From: Alteromonas hispanica
GTDB taxonomy: Bacteria > Pseudomonadota > Gammaproteobacteria > Enterobacterales > Alteromonadaceae
Assembly: GCF_010500915.1 (NCBI RefSeq)
Contig: NZ_JAAAWP010000014.1
Location: 1-64,000 of the forward strand
Reading direction: 5' to 3'
Length of the DNA: 64,000 nt
The notes beneath the pieces were generated by a model, which was not told where the DNA came from, did no database searches, and was given only the letters and a program-made list of their open reading frames with translations. Positions within the stretch are counted from its first letter, which is position 1. Each line of letters begins with the position of its first letter. The translations under genes and the position numbers were made by a program. Positions 35,072-44,467 of this stretch are shown one piece after another.

Positions 35072-37072
35072 TTACTGTGGGTTTAACGGCATGTTCGAGT
35101 TATAACGGAACTGCCCTTTTAAAGTTGGGTTGGTAAGTTCACAGCTCTGTTCAAAATCGACGGCTAAACTTTCGACTTCACCAGATTCATTGTATGACAA
35201 TTCAAAAATTTCAAACCTACCACTGCTTTGGTTGCATCCTCTTCCCGACCCAGTAAAACTTAAACCTGGCGATGTAGGAGATTGAAAAGGATACCTTCTA
35301 GCCCCTTCATATACACCTACGCCAATAATCTCGTCAGATGGCGCTGCTAGGTCTAAATTCCACCAATCGTTTCCATTAAACGAAACGTCCAAATAGTTTG
35401 CACTTTCTTCGTAAGAGTTAACATTGAACACACCGTCCGCATCAGTAAAGAACCTGCTTTGTCCCCCGCCGATATAGTCTCCTTGAGGACTGTCAAAGCT
35501 CAGTATCGTGCTCATTGGCTCAACGTAACTGATAGTCATCCCTTCAATCACGCTGTAACCTGAGGGTGCTGTAATGACTACTTCAATAGAAAGGTCGTCA
35601 GTTGTTTCTTCTGGTACGTTAAAGCTCGTTTCTGCTCCAGTTGGGTTGTCAAAAACCACTCCCGCATTGCTAGCCTCGCGCCACTGAAAAGAGAGCTCTC
35701 CGTTTGAGTTATTGGTTGTTTCTGCCGCATTAAGTAACGGAGTATCATTAAAACGGTATAGTTTTGATTGGCTAGTTATAGCTGGAATAATTTCGTTGCT
35801 TGTTTGAATTGAGGACAAATATACATATTCATTTTGACCGTTCGTCGCTACTACCTCAATATCTACTAAGGTATAATTCTTATCAGCCTGAAGAGCTCGT
35901 TCAGGCGAAGCAATAACCATAGCCCCGTTAATTTCTATTGATGCAGGAACATCGACATATGGGTACTCGTTTGCACCAAAAGCAAATTCTCCATAGGGTG
36001 GGCTCACCGATTCTACTGGGCGAGAAAACACTAAGGTAACACTGTCACTTAAACCAAACTTATCTAGCGAGGGCTTGTTGGCAACGGTGACAAATGCAAA
36101 GTTATCTGAGCGAAACGGAACAATATAATCTGGCAATTGCGCGCTGACGCCCATCATCGCGCCCTCTATAGCATCATCCCACTGCATTAAATAGGTATCT
36201 GAACCGTAAGATACGTTGAAGAAGGTGGAGTTTTCCACAAAATTTGCGGTTACCGTTGCAACATCAGTTGAGGAAGTAGAAATAGAAAGCTCTCCCTCAT
36301 TCGGATATTCATTCAAATAACCTGAAAAACCTTGCAGTTGGGAAATACGATATGTAGCGCCTAGCTCTTCGTCGTTAATACTTCCACTGACGCCAACTCG
36401 ATACTTTGCTGTTTGATAATCGTCCTGCTTTACAATTTCAAAATTGCTGAAAGTCATAACCTTTTGGCTGTTAAAATTAAGCGGTACGTTGCCTACTGTA
36501 TTTACAATAAGTGAACTTTCTGACGTCTCACCCTCATATTTAACACGTATTACGCCATCAAGATTTATGACGCCATCGATAATTAAATCGCTTATATCCA
36601 CATTTGCTGTAAAACTCTCGTCCTCAGCAAATAACTCGATATCGTAGACAACACTCCCATCAGCAACATCGTCTAAGCTTGCAACATAGCATTCACGATA
36701 ATTAATGGTTACCGTATCCCCATCTGAGAACTCGCCATTACTGTCATTATCAGCATGCACTTGCTCAAACAATCCACCATTACTACAGCTTAACTCCCCC
36801 GTTGAACCAGAGGTACTGTTAAGCACTAAGGTGTTTTGAGACATAAAGCCAATTTGTAGTAAGCTATCCATGGCTGAGAGGCTACTGAGTGCAGCTTGAC
36901 TATCATAACCAGACAGCGTAACCGCAGGCGCAGCCGGTGGCGGGTTTGACCCACTTCCAATATTCGAATTACCACCACTATCGCTACCTCCACCTCCACC
37001 ACATGCGGTGAGGATGAATAACGAGCTTAGCGACAAAATTGAGGTTTTATAGGCAAGATTACAGGCGATCAT
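35072..37072 (-). CDS. Large lipoprotein of unknown function
   Basis: The protein has 666 residues from the ATG at 37072, which has AGGAAG upstream and gives a standard lipoprotein signal (ILSLSSLFILTAC). Gly/Ser/Asn/Pro-rich linker residues follow the lipidated Cys. The rest is Ser/Thr/Asp/Glu-rich and beta-stranded, with one segment (FGLSDSVTLVFSRPVESVSP, then VDVPASIEINGAMVIASPER) that resembles a bacterial Ig-like (Big_5) domain and another near SFQWREASNAGVVFDNPTGA like a second Ig-type fold. Cys pairs near both ends could form disulfides. Probably anchored to the outer membrane. I do not recognise the family as a whole. Confidence 0.7.
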   Translation of the reverse strand: MIACNLAYKTSILSLSSLFILTACGGGGGSDSGGNSNIGSGSNPPPAAPAVTLSGYDSQAALSSLSAMDSLLQIGFMSQNTLVLNSTSGSTGELSCSNGGLFEQVHADNDSNGEFSDGDTVTINYRECYVASLDDVADGSVVYDIELFAEDESFTANVDISDLIIDGVINLDGVIRVKYEGETSESSLIVNTVGNVPLNFNSQKVMTFSNFEIVKQDDYQTAKYRVGVSGSINDEELGATYRISQLQGFSGYLNEYPNEGELSISTSSTDVATVTANFVENSTFFNVSYGSDTYLMQWDDAIEGAMMGVSAQLPDYIVPFRSDNFAFVTVANKPSLDKFGLSDSVTLVFSRPVESVSPPYGEFAFGANEYPYVDVPASIEINGAMVIASPERALQADKNYTLVDIEVVATNGQNEYVYLSSIQTSNEIIPAITSQSKLYRFNDTPLLNAAETTNNSNGELSFQWREASNAGVVFDNPTGAETSFNVPEETTDDLSIEVVITAPSGYSVIEGMTISYVEPMSTILSFDSPQGDYIGGGQSRFFTDADGVFNVNSYEESANYLDVSFNGNDWWNLDLAAPSDEIIGVGVYEGARRYPFQSPTSPGLSFTGSGRGCNQSSGRFEIFELSYNESGEVESLAVDFEQSCELTNPTLKGQFRYNSNMPLNPQ

Positions 37073-37132
37073 GGCCAGACTTCCTTTTCTATGTGATTGA
37101 TATTGTTGTCCTAGTACCCAGAGTATATGCAC

Positions 37133-37559
37133 AACAGCAATTGATGTTAATCTTTAAATGAAACCAAGTAGCGGATTCTTTTCTTTGGAAAAAATAACAA
37201 TTTCACTAACAAAAGCGCTAACCCATTAAAATACTTAGCATTTTCAGACTCACCCTCACTATTTTTCTTTTTAAAACAAACATCTTGTAACAAATTACCG
37301 CTCTTTCTCACTTGCCTTGTACAAATAAACATCTCATTTACATTTGCGATAACTATTGCTACCATTTCTTAATCGATTAAGAAGCGATACTGTACTGGAG
37401 ATGGAAAGCTTCCACATATCGCAGCGTATCTATACTTAAGCTAAGCCTCTACTATATTGAAAGTGACTTTAATAAAGCGGTCCATGCTTAATGGTATTTA
37501 TCGTATACCAAGGCGCTTTTTTGCTCCTATCGTAAAAACCGTATTTTTGGAGAGTTTCA
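37133..37559. promoter_or_regulatory. sucP upstream region with an 18-bp palindrome at 37366-37383
   Basis: TTCTTAATCGATTAAGAA at 37366-37383 is a perfect palindrome whose centre (AATCGATT) fits the AAnCGnTT core typical of LacI/GalR-family operators. A smaller inverted repeat, TGGTAT-7 nt-ATACCA, lies at 37492-37510 about 50 bp before the sucP start. No regulator gene is in the window. A weak 72-codon minus-strand frame here (37147-37365) is not supported by a good ribosome-binding site. Confidence 0.45.
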
Positions 37560-39044
37560 ATGTCTATAAGCAACGGCGTTCAATTAATTACCTACGCAGA
37601 CAGATTGGGTGATGGCAGTATCGAAAGCCTCAATAGCCTTCTCAATGGTCCGCTCGCTGGTTTGTTTAAGGGTGTGCACCTTCTGCCATTTTATTATCCT
37701 TACGATGGCGAAGATGCTGGATTCGACCCTATCGATCACACGAGTGTCGATAAGCGTTTGGGTGATTGGAGCCATGTTAAAAAAATGGGCGAATCTGTCG
37801 ACATAATGGCTGATCTTATTGTTAATCACATGTCGGCGCAGAGTAGGCAGTTTCGCGACGTGCTTGAAAAAGGCCGAGAGTCAGCGTATTGGCCGCTATT
37901 TTTAACTAAGCAAGATGTGTTTACCGACACTGATGAGACAAAAACTAACGAGCAAATTGCCAACGTTTTTCGTCCAAGACCCACGCCATTTTTCAGCGAC
38001 TATGAAGTTGCAGGCAGTGAAACTGTACCTTTTTGGACTACATTTACCTCGAACCAAATTGATATTGACGTTGAGTCTGACCTTGGAAAGGAATATTTAT
38101 CGTCTATTCTCACATCGTTCACTGAAAGTAACGTCGACCTTATTCGCCTTGATGCGGCAGGCTATGCCATTAAACGGGCGGGTTCCAACTGTTTTATGCT
38201 TGAAGAGACTTTTGCCTTTATTGAAGAGCTTAGTAAACGAGCTCGCTCTATGGACATGCAGTGTCTGGTTGAAATTCACAGCCATTATCAAACTCAAATT
38301 GATATTGCAGAACGCTGTGACAGTGTGTACGACTTTGCTCTACCGCCATTAGTTCTGCATACTCTTTTCACGCAAGATGCCAGCGCGTTAGCACATTGGC
38401 TATCAATTTCACCACGTAACTGTTTTACGGTACTAGACACCCACGACGGCATTGGGATTGTTGATGTTGGCGCAAGCGGCGACAAGCCAGGCTTACTTGA
38501 TAACGCATCAATTGATGCTCTTGTCGAGCAGATTCACGTTAACTCCAAAGAAGAGTCTAGAAAAGCGACGGGTGCAGCAGCCAACAATGTCGACCTTTAT
38601 CAGGTGAACTGCACTTACTACGACGCACTAGGAAAAGATGATTTAAACTATCTCCTTGCTCGCGCCATTCAATTCTTTAGCCCAGGCATCCCTCAAGTTT
38701 ACTACGGGGGCCTACTCGCAGCCGATAACGATATGGAGTTGTTAGCTAAAACAAATGTAGGGAGAGATATAAACCGGCCTTACCTTTCAACTGCCGACGT
38801 AGAAGCAGCCATTGAGAAACCTGTGGTTAAAGGGCTTATTGAGTTAATCAAGATAAGAAACGACAGCAATGCTTTTAATGGCGATTTTTCAGTGTCGTAT
38901 AACGATAAACTGCTTGCTCTTAATTGGGCCCATCATTCGGACACAGCTTGCCTTGAAATCGACTTTAACACGATGAGTGCTGTTATCGATATCACTGATG
39001 CAGGCAAGTCGACGACGATAACAATAAGTGAATTGCTAGGATAA
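37560..39044 (+). CDS. Sucrose phosphorylase-type GH13_18 enzyme
   Basis: The protein has 494 residues, in line with sucrose phosphorylases (about 490-505). N-terminal blocks are GVQLITYADRLGDGSIESLN and FDPIDHTSVDKRLGDW. The catalytic nucleophile Asp is in LIRLDAAGYA, the acid/base Glu in CLVEIHSHYQ, and the transition-state Asp in VLDTHDGIGIVDV. It has no signal peptide, so it acts in the cytoplasm, splitting a glucoside with phosphate to glucose 1-phosphate. Related enzymes act on sucrose 6-phosphate or glucosylglycerate, and sequence alone does not settle which. No transporter, kinase or LacI gene is adjacent. Followed by a clear terminator. Confidence 0.85.
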   Translation: MSISNGVQLITYADRLGDGSIESLNSLLNGPLAGLFKGVHLLPFYYPYDGEDAGFDPIDHTSVDKRLGDWSHVKKMGESVDIMADLIVNHMSAQSRQFRDVLEKGRESAYWPLFLTKQDVFTDTDETKTNEQIANVFRPRPTPFFSDYEVAGSETVPFWTTFTSNQIDIDVESDLGKEYLSSILTSFTESNVDLIRLDAAGYAIKRAGSNCFMLEETFAFIEELSKRARSMDMQCLVEIHSHYQTQIDIAERCDSVYDFALPPLVLHTLFTQDASALAHWLSISPRNCFTVLDTHDGIGIVDVGASGDKPGLLDNASIDALVEQIHVNSKEESRKATGAAANNVDLYQVNCTYYDALGKDDLNYLLARAIQFFSPGIPQVYYGGLLAADNDMELLAKTNVGRDINRPYLSTADVEAAIEKPVVKGLIELIKIRNDSNAFNGDFSVSYNDKLLALNWAHHSDTACLEIDFNTMSAVIDITDAGKSTTITISELLG

Positions 39045-39096
39045 AAACTATAGCAGCCACCTGTTGTTTAGAAGTTCAAAAGATATTAAATAGCTA

Positions 39097-39127
39097 AGGC
39101 CCGGAATGGTAATTTCGGGCCATTTTT
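39097..39127 (+). terminator. terminator after the sucrose phosphorylase gene
   Basis: GGCCCG-GAATGGTAATTT-CGGGCC followed by ATTTTTA. The 6-bp GC stem can be extended inward by AAT/ATT pairing. Confidence 0.8.
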
Positions 39128-39266
39128 ACATCTGGCGCTGGTATTACTAATACGCTGACAACAGCTCTTATAGAATAATCCAATCGATGATAAAACACGC
39201 ATTGATAAACAATCGTTCACGGAGCCTTAAATTTATCTTTTCACAAAATACTAACTGTGTTGGTCA

Positions 39267-39629
39267 CTAACGATGCTGGTCGTGGAAGTCTTTTCCCCAG
39301 TCGCATAGCTGTCGCAATGTAGGCTCTAACGTTCTGCCAAGGTCTGTTAACGAATACTCCACCCGAGGCGGCACTTCTGCGTAAACTTTACGATTGACAA
39401 GCTGATCTCGCTCCAGCTCTCTTAATTGTTGCGTTAGCATCTTTTGAGTAACTCCCTGCAAACGGCGTCTCAGTTGACTAAATCGTAACGTCTTGTGGCA
39501 CAAATGCCATAAAATGACTCCCTTCCACTTACCACCAATAATCTCAAGGGAAACCGCTACGCCGCATATATAGTTCGGTGTCTGCTGCTCTAGCACGTCA
39601 TTGCTGTCTTTTTTTACTGCCTCAGTCAT
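39267..39629 (-). CDS. HxlR-family winged-helix transcriptional regulator
   Basis: The protein has 120 residues. It matches the HxlR family: an N-terminal conserved Cys (YICGVAVSLEIIGGKWKGVI), then LWHLCHKTLRFSQLRRRLQG, VTQKMLTQQLRELERDQLVN and VPPRVEYSLTDLGRTLEPTL. Members often sense electrophiles or oxidants through the N-terminal Cys and control a neighbouring oxidoreductase gene. Here an acuI/yhdH-type reductase gene is divergent, 254 bp away, which suggests it is the target. The ribosome-binding site is weak. Confidence 0.9.
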   Translation of the reverse strand: MTEAVKKDSNDVLEQQTPNYICGVAVSLEIIGGKWKGVILWHLCHKTLRFSQLRRRLQGVTQKMLTQQLRELERDQLVNRKVYAEVPPRVEYSLTDLGRTLEPTLRQLCDWGKDFHDQHR

Positions 39630-39639
39630 GGCTGTTTTC

Positions 39640-39699
39640 TCATTTATCTGGTGTGTATTTATCTAGCGAGTATTCATCTAGCGTGCATTCATCTAACGA
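39640..39699. repeat. four tandem 15-bp repeats upstream of the hxlR-type gene
   Basis: The copies start at 39640, 39655, 39670 and 39685: TCATTTATCTGGTGT, GTATTTATCTAGCGA, GTATTCATCTAGCGT and GCATTCATCTAACGA. The core ATTyATCTArCG is kept in the last three. They start 10 bp upstream of the regulator's ATG. They could be regulator-binding sites or a leader element; nothing else explains them. Confidence 0.7.
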
Positions 39700-39883
39700 T
39701 GGGCTCAGCTCGCTTTTAGCTTTTTCTCAACTCGAACTAAGCGAACGGTTGATTTAATTCCATATTAGCTAAACTTTCCCATTAGTATCATTTTGGGTGC
39801 TACCCTACTAAAAAGTGCATACTTGCACAAAATAAATATACGGTCAGAATGGAAGAAACTCAGATATTAATACGGAGAGTAGA

Positions 39884-40879
39884 ATGACTACATTTAAAGC
39901 ATTATTGGTAGAAAACGCCGAAGACAAAACGTTTACACGTTCTGTCGTTGAAAGAAATATAGATGAATTACCTGAAGGTAATCTCCTGATAAGAGTGAGC
40001 TACTCTTCGTTAAACTATAAAGATGCGCTGTCTGCTTCAGGAAATCCAGGAGTGAGTAGAAACTTTCCACATACCCCCGGCATTGATGCGGCGGGTACGG
40101 TTGTATCTTGCGACGACGACACATTTAGTCAAGGCGATGAAGTTATTGTTACAGGCTACGACCTCGGCATGAACACTGCTGGCGGATTTGCTCAATACAT
40201 ACGTATCCCTTCAAAGTGGGCGGTGGCAAAACCAGAAGGGCTCACTCTTAAAGAAGCCATGGTATTGGGCACGGCGGGATTTACTGCCGGGCTCTCTGTT
40301 CAAGCGATTGTTGAGAACAACGTGTCGCCAGAAGACGGAGAGATTTTGGTAACAGGAGCCACCGGCGGTGTAGGAAGCGTGGCGGTTACCCTGCTTACAC
40401 AAGCAGGTTTTAATGTGGTTGCCTGCACCGGAAAAGATTCACAGGCTGATTTTCTTAAATCGTTGGGCGCTTCTCGTGTCATTACTCGAGACACTATGCT
40501 TGAAAATAAAGAACGTCCCATGCTTAAAGAGCAGTACGCCGGAGTAGTAGACACAGTGGGTGGAGAATTTTTGGCCCAAGCAATTAAGTCTACTCAGTAT
40601 GGCGGCGTAGTTACCTGCTGTGGGCTTACCGCTTCTGCTCAGCTAGATGTGAGTGTATTTCCTTTCATCTTGCGTGGAGTTTCATTACTGGGGATCGATT
40701 CTGTTGAATGCCCCATGGCGCCACGTTTAAGACTATGGGATAAACTAGCAGGTGACTGGAAGCTGAATCTGCTTGATTCACTGACAACCGAAGTTGGTTT
40801 AGACGCATTAGATGAAAAAATAAATGACATATTAAAAGGTCAATTATTTGGTCGCACCATTGTAAATGTAAACCTTTAG
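39884..40879 (+). CDS. acuI: AcuI/YhdH-type acrylyl-CoA reductase (MDR family)
   Basis: The protein has 331 residues (E. coli YhdH 324). Blocks typical of YhdH/AcuI are RVSYSSLNYKDALSASGNPG, FPHTPGIDAAGTV, GMNTAGGFAQYIRIPSKW, the NADPH loop VTGATGGVGSVAVTLL and GIDSVECPMAPRLRLWDKLA. There are no zinc ligands. The enzyme reduces the toxic acryloyl-CoA to propionyl-CoA, important in marine bacteria that use DMSP or related C3 compounds. GGAGAG precedes the start. It is divergent from the HxlR-type regulator. Substrate assigned by family. Confidence 0.85.
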   Translation: MTTFKALLVENAEDKTFTRSVVERNIDELPEGNLLIRVSYSSLNYKDALSASGNPGVSRNFPHTPGIDAAGTVVSCDDDTFSQGDEVIVTGYDLGMNTAGGFAQYIRIPSKWAVAKPEGLTLKEAMVLGTAGFTAGLSVQAIVENNVSPEDGEILVTGATGGVGSVAVTLLTQAGFNVVACTGKDSQADFLKSLGASRVITRDTMLENKERPMLKEQYAGVVDTVGGEFLAQAIKSTQYGGVVTCCGLTASAQLDVSVFPFILRGVSLLGIDSVECPMAPRLRLWDKLAGDWKLNLLDSLTTEVGLDALDEKINDILKGQLFGRTIVNVNL

Positions 40880-40944
40880 CATTTCAGATACGGGCACAAT
40901 AATTGTGTTGTGCCCTCATCAATTTAACACCAGTAAAGAGGTCT

Positions 40945-43347
40945 TTAGTGGCCGTATTGCTTTAACATGCCAAACAAATGATTCATGTCTATGGGCTTGC
41001 CTAGGTGACTGACAAAACCTTGTTGTAAATAGAACGCCACATCGTCGGGCATAACATTAGCCGTAAGCGCTATTATGGGTATATGCTTTTTCATCTGGCT
41101 AATTTGGCGCTGAGCTTCTACGCCATCCATTTCAGGCATATGAATGTCCATAAGAATAACGTCAAAGTCTTCTTTCTCTACCGCCTCAACTGCTTGTTTT
41201 CCGTTATCTACAATGGTTATCTCTGCCTTTGTATCTTCAAGCATGGTTTGAATAACAACTTGATTAATAGCGTTATCTTCTGCGATGAGGATTTTTTTAT
41301 TCGACATCATTGGTGCTGCAAGCGACTTTTTCACACTTTTCTGTTTATCGAGCTTTGCAGGCGCAAGGGGCAATAAAACGGTGATTGTTGTTCCCTCACC
41401 TTCAACACTATCAACTTTAATATCACCCCGCATCATCTCAACTAAGCTGAGAGTTATGGCCATTCCTAAACCGGTGCCACCGTATTTTCGCGTAGTCGTT
41501 GCATCGGCTTGTGAAAAGCGTTCGAATAACCTGTTTTGGGCCTCTTCGCTCATGCCGATACCAGAGTCGATAACGCTTATAGCGATTGCGTTTTCTCCTT
41601 TGTACTCGTAGCAAGAAACATCAACTTTTACCATTCCTTTGATGGTAAACTTTACGGCGTTTGAAACGAGGTTTAGCAATATTTGTTTTACCCTAACTAC
41701 ATCACCAATCCAGCCATCTTCAAATTTGTCATCTATATCTACAGAGTAAACAATGCCCTTACTACTGAGCATTTCATCCATATCGTATTTAACAGCATTA
41801 AGTACTTCTATAAGTGAAAACGGAGCAAACTCCATACTGAGCTTATTCGACTCTATTTTTGAATAATCGAGAATATCGTTGATGATGGTTAACAAGCTCT
41901 GGGCTGAAAACGCTGAATTGTTAAGTATTGTACGTAAATTTCCCTTTATATCTGAATTTCTTAAAAGCTGAAGGCCGCCAAGGATGGCATTCATGGGAGT
42001 GCGTATTTCATGGCTCATATTGGCAAGAAAGTCACTTTTTGCTTTCGCTGCTGCCTCTGCTCTTTCTTTTTCCTGCTCAAGCACCGCCATTGTTTCTACT
42101 TTATCGGTAATATCGTAGTTTACACCTATAGCTTTCACAGCTTCACCAATGTCGTTACGGAGAATAACAGCGTTGGCTTTAAGGTGTTTTATCTTCCCAC
42201 TGGGCATAACCACGCGAAATTCGGTGTCGTAATTTATGTTTTTTTCGATAGCTTCATCAAGCAACTGTTTAGCTCGTTCTAAGTCATCTGGATGAAGGCT
42301 TCGTTCCCAAGCTTCAAATGCACCGGTGAATTGTTCTTTCGATACGCCGTAGAGAGAATACATCCACTTGTCCCACAGCAACTCACCTGTGACCAAATCA
42401 TATTCCCACACTCCCATGCCAAGCGCATCATTAGCTACCTGCAAGCGTATCGATTCGGCAACGGCTCGCTCGCGAATCTTTTGTTTTTGGGCTTCTACTT
42501 GCTTTTGAGGCGTTATATCTTGGAAAACGCCAAACAGGCCTACGCATTCACCGTTAACAAACTGAGCCTTACCCTGTGCGCGAACCCAAATATCCCGCCC
42601 TGTTGCAGTGACAAGTTCTAACTCCAGATTCCAAGGAGTGCCATTGGCTATACTCTCTGATACCGCTCTAGTAATAAGTTCTCGACTTTCACCTTCTTTA
42701 TAAAAATTAATTCCCTGCTCAAGCGTTGGCTCGTAATTAAGTGGCACTTCGTGAATTCGTTTTGTTTGATCGCTCCAAACTACCTTGCTACTTATTAAGT
42801 CTACTTCCCAGGTACCAATATTGGCGGTTTTTTCAAGTTCATCTAAAAGAAAGGCTTGTTTCTTAAACGCCAGTTTTTGCTGTTTTTCTTGCTCTAGACG
42901 CGATAACTCTTGTAGTTTTAGCTCTGTTACATCTGTCTGTGCGCCCAGCATTCTTATCGGCTTTCCGCTACTATCTCGAATTGCTACACCACGGCAACGT
43001 ACCCAAACAGTATGTCCATTTTTGTGAGTATATCGGATGATTTGATCGAACATTGATGATGGGGTTGCATAATGCTGTTCAAGATTATCTAAAGCATCTT
43101 TCACGTCTTCGCGGTTAACTAAATCTTGCCATTCAGAACGTAAATGACGCTTTGAATCGGGGTCGAAACCGAGTATTTTCCAGAACGTTGGGCTCATCCA
43201 TCCATTTTCTGGCTCTTCTAAATCCCAAAACCAAACGCCATCGAGCGCAGAACTCTCAAGAAAATCAAATAAGCTTTCATCAGTATTCAGTAAGCTTTTT
43301 AACTCTGAAAACAGATAATGTTCGCCGTTGGTGTTGGATATAGTCAA
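40945..43347 (-). CDS. Orphan hybrid sensor histidine kinase with three PAS domains and a receiver
   Basis: The protein has 800 residues and no membrane helix, so it is cytoplasmic. Three PAS/PAC units lie at about 30-145, 170-280 and 300-415, each ending in a PAC-like strand such as IRMLGAQTDVTELK. A HisKA helix with phospho-acceptor His446 (FLANMSHEIRTPMNAIL) is followed by a HATPase (LLNLVSNAVKFTIKG, DSGIGMSEEAQ, YGGTGLGMAI). A C-terminal receiver has the phospho-Asp in VILMDIHMPEMDG and Lys in HLGKPID. The start is TTG; no upstream ATG is in frame. No partner regulator or Hpt gene is adjacent, so the output is unknown. Confidence 0.9.
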   Translation of the reverse strand: MTISNTNGEHYLFSELKSLLNTDESLFDFLESSALDGVWFWDLEEPENGWMSPTFWKILGFDPDSKRHLRSEWQDLVNREDVKDALDNLEQHYATPSSMFDQIIRYTHKNGHTVWVRCRGVAIRDSSGKPIRMLGAQTDVTELKLQELSRLEQEKQQKLAFKKQAFLLDELEKTANIGTWEVDLISSKVVWSDQTKRIHEVPLNYEPTLEQGINFYKEGESRELITRAVSESIANGTPWNLELELVTATGRDIWVRAQGKAQFVNGECVGLFGVFQDITPQKQVEAQKQKIRERAVAESIRLQVANDALGMGVWEYDLVTGELLWDKWMYSLYGVSKEQFTGAFEAWERSLHPDDLERAKQLLDEAIEKNINYDTEFRVVMPSGKIKHLKANAVILRNDIGEAVKAIGVNYDITDKVETMAVLEQEKERAEAAAKAKSDFLANMSHEIRTPMNAILGGLQLLRNSDIKGNLRTILNNSAFSAQSLLTIINDILDYSKIESNKLSMEFAPFSLIEVLNAVKYDMDEMLSSKGIVYSVDIDDKFEDGWIGDVVRVKQILLNLVSNAVKFTIKGMVKVDVSCYEYKGENAIAISVIDSGIGMSEEAQNRLFERFSQADATTTRKYGGTGLGMAITLSLVEMMRGDIKVDSVEGEGTTITVLLPLAPAKLDKQKSVKKSLAAPMMSNKKILIAEDNAINQVVIQTMLEDTKAEITIVDNGKQAVEAVEKEDFDVILMDIHMPEMDGVEAQRQISQMKKHIPIIALTANVMPDDVAFYLQQGFVSHLGKPIDMNHLFGMLKQYGH

Positions 43348-43441
43348 ACTGTACTCACTTTTTGAAAGACACTATTGACAGCACAAGAAAACTGCTATGG
43401 ATAGAGCATAGCAGTATAAAGGTACTTGTGAAAACAACCGT

Positions 43442-44452
43442 TTAAAACCCCTCTAGCACCAGCTTACCAACGGCTGTGCCTGCTTCAAGCTCTTTATGAG
43501 CCGCAATAAGGTTTGCGGCATTTATTTTACCGAGGTGCCTGCCCACAGTGGTCTTAATCTTGTTCTCATCCACTAAGTCAGCAACGTGAGACAGTAATTT
43601 CTGCTGCTCAATCATATCGTCAGTTTTAAACATAGAGCGAGTAAACATAAACTCCCAGTGTAAAGACAAACTTTTTTGCTTTAATTTTGAAATATCCACA
43701 TGCTCAGGATCGTCAATCAGCGCTAATTTACCTTTTGGCTTCATCACTTCAACAAACGTTTCAATGTTTTCACCTGTATTCGTTAAGCTAGCGACATGAG
43801 TTACGGGGCCGATATTAAGCGCCCTAATTTGCTCCGCCATGGGCTGACTGTGATCTATAACAAAATCTGCGCCTAGAGATGATACCCAGGCTTTTGTCTT
43901 GTCGCGGGATGCCGTAGCAATAACCGTTGCGCCGGTTAATACTTTAAGCAGCTGCAGCATAATAGAACCCACTCCACCGGCTGCACCAACAACAAGTATG
44001 ACTTCGTCGCTTTTTTCGCTCTGCTGTTTAATCTCTAAATGATCAAACAACAGCTCGTAGGCAGTTATAGAGGTAAGCGGCAATGCAGCCGCCTCACTAT
44101 CCGTTAATGAAGAAGGTGCTTTTGCTACAATACGTTCATCTACTGCTTGATATTGTGCATTAGTTCCTTGACGAGTTAGGTCTCCCGCGTAATAAACGCG
44201 GTCGCCTACGTTGAAAGCCGTAACGTCACTTCCTGTTTCAACCACTTCACCAACGGCATCCCAGCCTAAAATTTTTGGTTGACCTTCTGGTTCTACTCGT
44301 TGACGAATTTTGCAATCTACAGGGTTAACAGCGATAGCGCTTATTTTAATAAGTAAATCTCGCCCTGTAGCAGTTGGTTTATCTACTTCAATATCTTCTA
44401 GCGCATTCTCTTCGCTAATTGCTAACGAGCGTGTGTAACCTACGGCTTTCAT
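43442..44452 (-). CDS. Zinc-independent MDR family oxidoreductase (quinone-reductase type)
   Basis: The protein has 336 residues. The GroES-like half (AVNPVDCKIRQRVEPEGQPK, LGWDAVGEVVETGSDVTAF) lacks the catalytic and structural zinc cysteines of classical alcohol dehydrogenases. The Rossmann half has VVGAAGGVGSIMLQLLKVLT. This matches the zinc-binding-alcohol-dehydrogenase-like/ZADH quinone oxidoreductases, NADPH-dependent reductases of quinones or enones. AAGGAAG precedes the ATG. It starts 15 bp after the S10 peptidase gene, so the two form an operon. Confidence 0.85.
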   Translation of the reverse strand: MKAVGYTRSLAISEENALEDIEVDKPTATGRDLLIKISAIAVNPVDCKIRQRVEPEGQPKILGWDAVGEVVETGSDVTAFNVGDRVYYAGDLTRQGTNAQYQAVDERIVAKAPSSLTDSEAAALPLTSITAYELLFDHLEIKQQSEKSDEVILVVGAAGGVGSIMLQLLKVLTGATVIATASRDKTKAWVSSLGADFVIDHSQPMAEQIRALNIGPVTHVASLTNTGENIETFVEVMKPKGKLALIDDPEHVDISKLKQKSLSLHWEFMFTRSMFKTDDMIEQQKLLSHVADLVDENKIKTTVGRHLGKINAANLIAAHKELEAGTAVGKLVLEGF

Positions 44453-44467
44453 GTTTTGCTTCCTTAA

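Noticed and set aside
37147-37365. 72-codon minus-strand frame upstream of the lipoprotein gene
   Set aside because: Weak ribosome-binding site, no recognisable features, and its start abuts the palindrome that better explains the region as regulatory.
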